Below are positions 55,524-62,709 of a DNA stretch of 64,000 bases, piece after piece. Each line of letters opens with the position of its first letter. Within the stretch, counting starts at the first letter, position 1. The translations under genes were made by a program, and so were the position numbers. The notes under the pieces are model-generated. The model was not told the origin of the DNA and made no database searches. It was given only the letters and a program-made list of their open reading frames with translations. The stretch comes from Pseudomonas viridiflava. Its GTDB lineage: Bacteria; Pseudomonadota; Gammaproteobacteria; Pseudomonadales; Pseudomonadaceae. The DNA lies in NCBI RefSeq assembly GCF_900582625.1, contig NZ_UTIQ01000199.1:434001-498000 (forward strand), in the 5' to 3' direction.

Positions 55524-56447
55524 ATGCGTTTCAACCACCTGGACCTCAACCTCCTGGTGGCGCTGGATGTGTTGCTTGAAGAGCAGAACATCACCCGCGC
55601 CGCTGAACGTCTGCACATGACTCAGTCCGCCACCAGCGGCGTGCTGGGCCGCCTGCGCACCTACTTCGAAGACGACTTGCTGGTGCAAGTCGGCCGCCGA
55701 ATGCAGCCCACGCCCTACGCGCTGGAGCTGACCAAACCGGTGCGCGAAGTGCTGCTGACCATTCAATCGTCGATCACCGCCAAGCCGGTGTTCGACCCCA
55801 GTACCAGCAAGCGCCACTTCCGCCTGGTGACCTCCGACTACCTGATCAGCGTGCTGTTTGCCCAGGTGATCGAACGCATCCACCAAGAGGCGCCGCACAT
55901 CACGTTCGAAATGATCGGCCCCAGCGACAACTCCGGCGAACTGCTGATACGCGGCGAAGTCGACCTGATGATCGTGCCCGACCGCTACACCCTTGAAGGC
56001 CATCCTTCGCAATTGCTGTTCGAGGAAGAACACGTGTGCGTGGTATGGAACGGCAACACCCAAGTGGGCGAGCAGCTGACCCTGGAGAAGTACATGGAGA
56101 TGGGCCATGTCTCGGTGGGTTTCGGCCGCTCGCGGCACATGAGCATCGAGGAATGGTTTATCACCCAATACGGCTTTAACCGGCGCCTGGAAGTGATCAC
56201 CAACGACTTCAACACCCTGCCCCAGTTGGTGGTTGGCACGCAGCGCATCGCCACCATGCACCAGCGTTTGGCGCGCTTGTATGCCGCGCATTTGCCGCTA
56301 CGGATTTTGCCGCCGCCGGTGAAAATTCCGCTGATGCGTGAAGTGATGTTGTGGCACCGCAGCGTGGACGGCGACCCGATGCACCGGTGGTTGAGGGAAC
56401 GCATCAGTGCGTTTATTCAGAGCGTGGATCAGGCTAAGGCGGCGTGA
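55524..56447 (+). CDS. NodD-like LysR-family regulator
   Basis: Regulator of 307 residues. The start MRFNHLDLNLLVALDVLLEE and the helix-turn-helix AAERLHMTQSATSGVLGRLR follow the NodD pattern closely. The effector domain continues the match (LLIRGEVDLMIVPD, GHVSVGFGRS, IEEWFITQYG). NodD and FdeR proteins respond to flavonoids. The gene diverges from the extradiol gene and its probable operator occurs at three promoters in the locus. The ATG at 55524 is used rather than a TTG three codons upstream. No nod genes occur here, so a role in catabolic control is expected. Confidence 0.9.
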   Translation: MRFNHLDLNLLVALDVLLEEQNITRAAERLHMTQSATSGVLGRLRTYFEDDLLVQVGRRMQPTPYALELTKPVREVLLTIQSSITAKPVFDPSTSKRHFRLVTSDYLISVLFAQVIERIHQEAPHITFEMIGPSDNSGELLIRGEVDLMIVPDRYTLEGHPSQLLFEEEHVCVVWNGNTQVGEQLTLEKYMEMGHVSVGFGRSRHMSIEEWFITQYGFNRRLEVITNDFNTLPQLVVGTQRIATMHQRLARLYAAHLPLRILPPPVKIPLMREVMLWHRSVDGDPMHRWLRERISAFIQSVDQAKAA

Positions 56448-56594
56448 TGAATACCTTTGCCGAGCTAGTGTGTACGGCTTGAAATACTGGATCCCGAATC
56501 TCGGATGTGACGACGTTTATGGGTACGACGCAACAGCCTGAATCCAATGAACACCTTCGCCGACCTACCGTGTAAGGCTTGAAATACTGGATCC
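56447..56594. repeat. Direct repeat pair downstream of the NodD-like gene
   Basis: A 48-bp unit at 56447-56494 recurs at 56547-56594 with few changes; both contain GGCTTGAAATACTGGATCC. The first begins inside the regulator's stop codon. They are probably intergenic repeat elements. Confidence 0.55.
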
Positions 56595-57031
56595 CCGCCT
56601 GCGCGGGGATGACGGAGGTTTTGATGACGGGCGCGGTATAAGCTCGGCGCGTGCGGTGGTGACGGAGGTTTTGTTCAAGACACCCGTCATCCTCGCGAAG
56701 GCGGCGGTCCGACGATTCGGGATCCAGAATCTTGGATGTAACGCAGGTTTTGATAACAGGCGCGGTATAGACAGATCACGCGCAAATCAAAATCTCGCGG
56801 CTAAAGCCGCTCCCACAGAACCACAGTAACTTTGTGGGATCGGCTGTGCCGCCATTCCGCTTTAGCCACGATGCCTTCGACCCAAATCCAACCCCACCCA
56901 GGTATCGCCCCACCCGATACCTCACATCCCCACTCACGATTGGCCAACTACCTCGCCGCTCCTTACCGTGCCCACTAGCACGGGCCTGCCTGGCCCACTT
57001 CCGCCTGGCACGAATAAGGACAACAACAACC
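56595..57031. other. Intergenic region with REP-like repeats and operator copy
   Basis: No gene is seen. Contains palindromes near 56592-56606 (CCCCGCCTGCGCGGGG), a REP-like element at 56794-56873 with core GCGGCTAAAGCCGCTCCCAC, and the operator at 56902-56943 ahead of the hydrolase gene. Confidence 0.55.
56902..56943 (-). promoter_or_regulatory. 42-bp operator copy C, upstream of the hydrolase gene
   Basis: Read on the minus strand it aligns without gaps to the copies at 53696-53737 and 55352-55393 (AATCG, GGGATGTGA, TATCGG and CGATAC blocks). Its near end is 89 bp before the hydrolase ATG, in the same relative orientation, placing the hydrolase in the NodD-like regulon. Confidence 0.75.
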
Positions 57032-58189
57032 ATGTTCCGCTACTTCCCCACCAACTACGTCTGGAACCTCTCCGTCGACCTGGCCATCGAAATGGGCGCC
57101 CGCCTCGGCGAGATCGAGGAAATGTGCGCGCCGTTGCAAGAGGCCGCCAAGCAACCCGACGCCGCTGGCACCAAGGCCTTCCGCGAAACCTGGCAGAAGA
57201 TGGCCGACAAACTCTGCGGCCTCGCCGAGGAGGATGAACAGCACGGCCGCTTGCTCTCGGCCGGTGAAAAATACAACCGCGCCGCCACCTACTACCTCAC
57301 CTGCGAACGCCTGCAAGCCCATGGCGCCGAAGGCCGCACGGCGTTGTATCAAACCTTTCTGCACACCTTCGCCCGGGGCATCGAGTTGTCGCAGGAGAAC
57401 TGCGAGCGGGTCGAAATTCCGTATGAAGGCGCACACATTTCCGGTCTGCTGGTGCGGGCCGAAGGCGTGAGCGGCCCGCAGCCGATTCTGGTGCAGGTTA
57501 ATGGCCTGGATTCCACCAAGGAAATGAAATACCGCGTCGGCCTGCCCGCCTGGCTGGCTAAACGCGGCATCGCCTCGTTGATCATCGACCAACCGGGCAC
57601 CGGCGAAGCGCTGCGGTTGCACAACCTCACGGCGCGTTACGACAGCGAGCACTGGGCCAGCCGCGTGGTGGATTGGCTGGAAACCCGCAGCGAGTTCGAT
57701 GCCAAACGTATCGGCCTGGAAGGCGTCTCACTCGGCGGTTATTACTGCCCGCGCGCGGTGGCGTTTGAGCCGCGTTTTGCCTGCGGCGTGGTGTGGGGTG
57801 CCAACCACGATTGGCGCGATGTGCAGAAACGTCGTCTGGAAAAAGAAGGCAGCTTCCCGGTACCGCATTACTGGGCGCACGTGCGCTGGGTGTGGGGCGC
57901 GAAGGATCAGGACGACTTTATGGCCATCGCCGAAAACGTGCACCTGGACGGCGTGCTCGACCGCATCAAGGTGCCGTTCCTGGTGACCCACGGCGAAAAG
58001 GATTCGCAGATTCCGCTGAAATGGGCGCATCGCACCTACGAGCAATTGGTCAACAGCCCGAAACGCGAGCTGAAAATCTTCACCGAGCGTGAAGGCGGTG
58101 TGCAGCATTCGAGTTTCGATAACAGCATTAACGCCGGCCAATACATTGCCGATTGGGTGGCGGAAACCTTGGGTGGACGTACCGCCTGA
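57032..58189 (+). CDS. Alpha/beta hydrolase, C-C bond hydrolase-like (DHPON-hydrolase/FrsA type)
   Basis: Protein of 385 residues. A helical N-terminal domain of about 130 residues precedes a canonical alpha/beta-hydrolase core. The nucleophile is the serine in EGVSLGG, the acid Asp is in THGEKDSQIP and the His is in GGVQHSS. The layout matches 2,6-dihydroxypseudooxynicotine hydrolase and similar C-C hydrolases. It would split the diketo product made after ring hydroxylation or cleavage. The ATG at 57032 has AAGGA upstream. It is the only catabolic gene of the locus on the plus strand and carries its own operator copy. Confidence 0.87.
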   Translation: MFRYFPTNYVWNLSVDLAIEMGARLGEIEEMCAPLQEAAKQPDAAGTKAFRETWQKMADKLCGLAEEDEQHGRLLSAGEKYNRAATYYLTCERLQAHGAEGRTALYQTFLHTFARGIELSQENCERVEIPYEGAHISGLLVRAEGVSGPQPILVQVNGLDSTKEMKYRVGLPAWLAKRGIASLIIDQPGTGEALRLHNLTARYDSEHWASRVVDWLETRSEFDAKRIGLEGVSLGGYYCPRAVAFEPRFACGVVWGANHDWRDVQKRRLEKEGSFPVPHYWAHVRWVWGAKDQDDFMAIAENVHLDGVLDRIKVPFLVTHGEKDSQIPLKWAHRTYEQLVNSPKRELKIFTEREGGVQHSSFDNSINAGQYIADWVAETLGGRTA

Positions 58190-58205
58190 TTGTTCCGCTG
58201 AATAC

Positions 58206-58236
58206 AAAAAACGCCGGTGTGTCCGGCGTTTTTTTA
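58206..58236. terminator. Rho-independent terminator, likely bidirectional
   Basis: A perfect 7-bp stem ACGCCGG/CCGGCGT with a 5-base loop, flanked by an A-run on the left and a T-run on the right. It lies between the convergent hydrolase and Rieske oxygenase genes. Confidence 0.9.
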
Positions 58237-58256
58237 TGGGCGAAACAGGCGGGATC

Positions 58257-59330
58257 TCAAGAATCCTGGCGCAACCGTTCGATGATTTTGCGCGCACGGT
58301 TGGCGCCCACGTCGACGTGAATGTCGATCATCGACGGCGTACCGAAGCGGCACATGTTTTGGTACTGGGCTTCGATCACTACCTTGTCTTCTTCAAACGT
58401 CAGCGCCGTCTGTTCGACCACCTTGGCTTTCACCGCTTCCTGGTCGGTTTGCGGGTTGGTGGCGATGGTCCAAAAATAGTGGCTGGTGGTCTCCGTTTCC
58501 GGCGTTACGCCGTGAAAGCCACGCATGTGGAAACCACCGCGCTCTGGGTTGTGCAGCGATTCGGTACCGGCGTCCACGGCGCCGGTCCAGATGCGCAAGT
58601 GGCTGACGTGGAATTCAATCTCCTGCCAGCGGTCGACCTTGTCTTTGAACGGATACGCGGCCACATAGGTGGGCGGTGGCACCGAGCCCGGCATATAGCG
58701 GGTGACTCTCACGCTGTGTTCGTCGCTCTCGACATTCATTTGCGCGTTCATGTGAATGCTGGCGTTGCCGCCGATGGTGCGCAGGTGCACGTAGCCGAGA
58801 TGGCTGAGGTCCATCAGGTTGTCGTGGATAAGTTGGTACGGCGCGTCGTAGTGGTACACGTCACCATCGAACAGATACTGGCCGCTGCTGTGCACCTCAT
58901 ACGCCGGCGGCTCGCAAGTGGGTTCGGGGTGCTCGGCGCTGCCAAACCAGATCCACACAATCTGGTCACGCTCACGCACGTGGTAAGCCGGCACCTTGGC
59001 CTTGCTGGGAATTTTTTCCTGCCCTGGCACTTCCACGCATTTGCCCGCTGCGTTGAACAACAAACCGTGGTAACCGCAGCGAATGCCTTGTTCGTCGAGC
59101 GTGCCGTGGGACAGCGGCAACGCCCGGTGGCAGCAGCGGTCTTCCAGCGCCGCCACCTGGCCGTCGGCGGTCCGAAACAGCACCACGGGTTTGTTCAATA
59201 ACGTGCGGCCTACGGGTTTGTCCGTCAGTTGCCAGGCCAAGGCGGCCACGTACCACTGGTTCAGCGGGAACGTGGGAATGGCAGGGGCGGCGGCATCGTA
59301 GCCAAGCGCTGTGGATTCAGACACGGTCAT
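58257..59330 (-). CDS. Rieske non-heme iron oxygenase alpha subunit, copy 2
   Basis: Oxygenase of 357 residues, about 85% identical by eye to the one at 724-1803. The Rieske motif (RCCHRALPLSHG and RCGYHG) and iron site (NLMDLSHLGYVH) are conserved. The N-terminus and residues near the end differ, for example GAVDAGTESLHNPER in place of GAVDANTDALSDPER. Unlike copy 1, no formaldehyde dehydrogenase lies downstream; a terminator follows instead. The DNA is richer in G and C than copy 1, so the two may have arrived separately rather than by a recent tandem event. Confidence 0.88.
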   Translation of the reverse strand: MTVSESTALGYDAAAPAIPTFPLNQWYVAALAWQLTDKPVGRTLLNKPVVLFRTADGQVAALEDRCCHRALPLSHGTLDEQGIRCGYHGLLFNAAGKCVEVPGQEKIPSKAKVPAYHVRERDQIVWIWFGSAEHPEPTCEPPAYEVHSSGQYLFDGDVYHYDAPYQLIHDNLMDLSHLGYVHLRTIGGNASIHMNAQMNVESDEHSVRVTRYMPGSVPPPTYVAAYPFKDKVDRWQEIEFHVSHLRIWTGAVDAGTESLHNPERGGFHMRGFHGVTPETETTSHYFWTIATNPQTDQEAVKAKVVEQTALTFEEDKVVIEAQYQNMCRFGTPSMIDIHVDVGANRARKIIERLRQDS

Positions 59331-59358
59331 GAAAAGCTCCGGTATTCAGGCGGTGGGA

Positions 59359-60306
59359 TTACAAATCCAGCACCAGTCGCGGCGATTTGGCGCGCGAGCA
59401 GCACGGGGTGAATTGGTCGTTTTTGGCGTGTTCGGCTTCGCTCATAAACTGGTCGCGATGGTCGGGCGTGCCGCTGAGCACACGCGTGACGCAGGCGCCG
59501 CAGATGCCTTGTTCGCAGGAGGTTTCAATCTCGACCCCGGCCTCGTCCAGCACCTCGAACACACTGCGCTGCGATGGAATCTGAAACACTCGACCGGAGC
59601 GTACGAGCTCGACTTCGAACGGCTGATCGCCGTGGTGATCCGTCGGCGCTGCGCTAAAGAATTCGCGGTGCACGTGTGCGTCCGGCCAGCCTGCGGCGTG
59701 GGCGGCGCTGAGTACGGCATCGATAAAACCAAGCGGACCGCAGACGTACACATGGCGGTCGGCCGAGGGCGCATTCAACACAGCGGCGAGATCTAATCGG
59801 TCGCCCTGGCTGTCGTCATGCAGCGTTACGTGTTGAGCCAACGGCGCGTCGGCCAGCGTTGCCAGGAACGCCCCACGCGCTGGTGAGCGGAAGCAGTAGT
59901 GCAACGCAAAGTCGGCGCCTTGCGCGCTCAGCTCGTGGGCCATGGCCAGGATCGGTGTGATGCCGATTCCGCCTGCAATCAGCAAGTGGGAACGCGCTTC
60001 AGTGGCCAGCGCAAACAGGTTGCGCGGCTCACTGATGCGCAACGTGTGCCCCACTTGCACATGCTCATGCATGGCCTGCGATCCGCCGCGCGACTGCGCA
60101 TCGCGCAGCACGCCAATCACATAGCGGTCGCGCTCGCCTGGCGGGTTGCACAACGAGTACTGGCGCACGACACCGGCCGGCGTGTGCACATCAATATGCG
60201 CACCGGCGCTAAAACCTGGCAGCGGCTCGCCGCTGGCGGCGCACAGTTCAAAACTACAAATGCCGTCGGCCTCGATGACCTTGCGACGGACTAAAACGCT
60301 GAGCAT
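59359..60306 (-). CDS. Oxygenase reductase (VanB-like), copy 2
   Basis: Reductase of 315 residues, same order of domains as copy 1: flavin barrel (RQYSLCNP), NAD domain (LLIAGGIGITPILAM and YVCGPLGF) and C-terminal [2Fe-2S] (CEQGICGAC). The start ATG at 60306 follows GGAGGG as in copy 1. It is 28 bp upstream of the oxygenase. Confidence 0.9.
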   Translation of the reverse strand: MLSVLVRRKVIEADGICSFELCAASGEPLPGFSAGAHIDVHTPAGVVRQYSLCNPPGERDRYVIGVLRDAQSRGGSQAMHEHVQVGHTLRISEPRNLFALATEARSHLLIAGGIGITPILAMAHELSAQGADFALHYCFRSPARGAFLATLADAPLAQHVTLHDDSQGDRLDLAAVLNAPSADRHVYVCGPLGFIDAVLSAAHAAGWPDAHVHREFFSAAPTDHHGDQPFEVELVRSGRVFQIPSQRSVFEVLDEAGVEIETSCEQGICGACVTRVLSGTPDHRDQFMSEAEHAKNDQFTPCCSRAKSPRLVLDL

Positions 60307-60579
60307 AAAAACACCCTCCACATTGAAGTGGCTGCAAAAAATACGGGGAAGGTTTAAGCGAAGGTTGAGCTTACGGCGCGCGCGCGCAGGCGCTTGATGG
60401 CGAGACGAGAATCGGGCGGTTCATGGTGAGCGGCCTGTTATTTATTTTTGTGGGTTCGGCTGTCGCATATGATGCGAGCAGCACGCGCACGACGCGGCTG
60501 CGGAGTAGATTCCAATCATTTAGTTGCGGTGTCAACTAATTTGCCAGTGCCGTTTATCTGACCCAAGGGCCATCCCAAC
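60307..60579. promoter_or_regulatory. Divergent promoter region, oxygenase operon and MarR regulator, copy 2
   Basis: Contains the perfect inverted repeat TTAGTTG-N6-CAACTAA at 60520-60539. The 25 bp at 60512-60536 are identical to 3021-3045 in front of the first cassette. Likely MarR binding site. Confidence 0.65.
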
Positions 60580-61050
60580 ATGACCGACTCGTCCCCCCTG
60601 GACCTCAACCGCTACGTTCCCGCTTTGCTTACGTTTTTGGCGAACAAACTGGCCACGGGCGCCTCGATCAGCTACCGCAAACATTTCGGGATTGGTGTGG
60701 TGGAGTGGCGTTTGATTGCGCTGCTGGCTGTGGAAGACAACATCACCGCCAACCAGATGTGCCAGGCCATCGGTTTGGACAAGAGCGCGGTAAGCCGCTC
60801 GCTGCAAGCGTTGGAGGCAGCCGGCACGATTACCGGCCAAACCGACAGCAGCGACGCGCGCCGCTATACCGTCAGCCTCACCGAACAAGGGCGCGCTTTG
60901 CATGATCGCGTGTTGAAAGTGGCGCTGGAACGTGAGCGGCGCTTGCTGAGTGATTTCACCCCGGAAGAAGTCGACACCCTGGTGAATCTGCTCGGCCGTA
61001 TGCAGAGCAAGGTTGCCTACGTGAACGAGTACGACCCGCCCTCCCCTTAA
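60580..61050 (+). CDS. MarR-family transcriptional regulator, copy 2
   Basis: MarR protein of 156 residues, very similar to that at 3090-3563. The recognition region NQMCQAIGLDKSAVSRSLQAL differs from copy 1 at few positions outside the contact helix. It diverges from the second reductase-oxygenase operon, mirroring the first cassette. Confidence 0.9.
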   Translation: MTDSSPLDLNRYVPALLTFLANKLATGASISYRKHFGIGVVEWRLIALLAVEDNITANQMCQAIGLDKSAVSRSLQALEAAGTITGQTDSSDARRYTVSLTEQGRALHDRVLKVALERERRLLSDFTPEEVDTLVNLLGRMQSKVAYVNEYDPPSP

Positions 61051-61055
61051 TCGCG

Positions 61056-62384
61056 CTACAGGCCAAACGGATAGGTGTCGGTTTCGTGGCTGGCCTCACC
61101 GGCAGGCGCGTCGAGCGGCGTGACTGGCGTGGTGGTTTCGAACCATAGGTAGGCGTCGTACTGCTCGCCCAGTACGCTTTCAAAATAGTGACTCTGACGC
61201 TCGCTTTGCGGCCGGTAAATCACACCGATGGCGCGTTGTAGCAAGGTTTCGCTGAGGGCCTCGCGCAAGCCCTGTTTGTCGGCACCGCGCCAGTCGGTAA
61301 GCGATTGCGGCACGCCGGCTTGCACAAACTGCTGCTCCCAACTGTCGGGCCGCGAAGGCTGCACGCGCTTGAAGCGCATGGGCGAACCCCAGTCGTCGGC
61401 GGCGGCCACTTCGCCACGGTCAGTGCCCATGCCGATCAACACCGCTTCCTCGCCCCAGGCCACACGACTGAGCTGCCCGAGATTGAATTCCCCCTGCCAG
61501 CCCATGGCCGTGGCGGCGGCATCGCCGATGTGTGAGTTATGCGCCCAGACCACCGCTTTGGCCTTCGGGCCTCGGTGTTTGAGCAACTGCTTGAGGGTGT
61601 CGAACATGTGGTTGTCGCGCAGGTTCCACGACAGCGCCGAGCCTCGGTACATCAAGCGGTAATACTGCTCGGCGGCACGCACCACGCGCGCGTTCTGCGC
61701 GGCGTTGAACATCGCCTCGCTGCCTTCGAGGCTTTCCAGGCGCGCCCAGAGTAATTCGTGCAACTGGTCGAGCACGGCTTGCTCGCACGAGTCGCGCCCG
61801 CCCCACTCCACCCGTTCACCGTAGGCCGCCGGGTTGTCTTGCCAGGGCGTCAGGCATTCGTAGCGCTTGCGCGCTTCGGCGGCGCGGGTCGGATCGTTGG
61901 CGTCGAGGTAGTTGAGCACCGACTCAATCGAGGAACGCAAGCTGTACAGGTCAAGCCCGCGAAACTCGACGCGCTGCTCGGCCGCTAATGGCTGGTTATG
62001 ACGGTGCAGCCAACCCACGAACGCCAGCACTTCGCGGTTGCGCCACATCCAGGTCGGAAAGCGGCCGAACAGCGGTTCGCTGTGCTCGGTTTGCGGAAGA
62101 TGACGCACATGGGCGTCGATGCGCGCGGCGTCGGGCCAGTCGCCTTCAATGGCCACAATGTTGAAGCCGTGGTGCTCGATCAGGTGGCGGGTGATTGCCG
62201 CGCGCGCGCGATAAAACTCGGCCGTGCCGTGGCTGGCTTCGCCGATCAGCACCACCTTGGCGTCCGCGTAACGGCTGAACAGCGCGCCGAACGCTGGGTC
62301 CTCCACGGCCGGCAATGACTCGGCATTGGCGCGCAGCAGCGCGGGCAAATCCCTCAGGTCTCGTTCGCGCTTTCTCTCCGCCAT
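61056..62384 (-). CDS. Erythromycin-esterase-family protein
   Basis: Protein of 442 residues in the Ere superfamily. Core motifs are VLIGEASHGTAEFYRAR near 50, which includes the catalytic histidine region, and VAIEGDWPDA; later VVWAHNSHIGDA is conserved. Known members open macrolide rings, but most chromosomal relatives have no proven antibiotic role, so resistance is not claimed. Its stop faces that of the MarR gene six bases away. Confidence 0.85.
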   Translation of the reverse strand: MAERKRERDLRDLPALLRANAESLPAVEDPAFGALFSRYADAKVVLIGEASHGTAEFYRARAAITRHLIEHHGFNIVAIEGDWPDAARIDAHVRHLPQTEHSEPLFGRFPTWMWRNREVLAFVGWLHRHNQPLAAEQRVEFRGLDLYSLRSSIESVLNYLDANDPTRAAEARKRYECLTPWQDNPAAYGERVEWGGRDSCEQAVLDQLHELLWARLESLEGSEAMFNAAQNARVVRAAEQYYRLMYRGSALSWNLRDNHMFDTLKQLLKHRGPKAKAVVWAHNSHIGDAAATAMGWQGEFNLGQLSRVAWGEEAVLIGMGTDRGEVAAADDWGSPMRFKRVQPSRPDSWEQQFVQAGVPQSLTDWRGADKQGLREALSETLLQRAIGVIYRPQSERQSHYFESVLGEQYDAYLWFETTTPVTPLDAPAGEASHETDTYPFGL

Positions 62385-62395
62385 CGCGCAGCGCC

Positions 62396-62623
62396 TTAGC
62401 CTTTACTGTGTTCGGCCGAGCTGGGCCCACCGCCCATGCCGCGCGGCCCGGCAATGGCCCAGTAAATCAGGCCCAGCACGGGGAAGATGGCGATGGCCAG
62501 GGCCCACAGCGACTTCGTGGAAACGCTCTTGCTGCTACGGAACACGCTGATGATGGCCCAGATATCGAGAACCACCAGAATGGCGCACAAGCCTATCCAG
62601 ATGTAGGCGTTTAACTCGGGCAT
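62396..62623 (-). CDS. Small PLDc_N-type membrane protein
   Basis: Protein of 75 residues with two hydrophobic segments (IGLCAILVVLDIWAIISVF and LWALAIAIFPVLGLIYW), matching the PLDc_N domain otherwise found at the N-terminus of cardiolipin synthases. No phospholipase part is present. ATG 62623 (MPELNAY) is chosen over a start 15 codons upstream. It lies just upstream of the esterase-family gene on the same strand. Confidence 0.75.
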   Translation of the reverse strand: MPELNAYIWIGLCAILVVLDIWAIISVFRSSKSVSTKSLWALAIAIFPVLGLIYWAIAGPRGMGGGPSSAEHSKG

Positions 62624-62709
62624 GACGGTTTCCTCCGGCAATGACTGTCTCAATTTCGGCCACGGCAAACGCCGTCAGGTTCAGCCATTTTTTCCGTGGC
62701 GCATTGGCT

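Noticed and set aside
55524..56447. Nodulation gene region because of the NodD-like protein
   Set aside because: No nodABC, nif or symbiosis genes are nearby; all neighbours are catabolic.
61056..62384. Macrolide resistance gene
   Set aside because: Ere-family proteins are widespread on chromosomes without resistance; nothing here indicates a resistance element.
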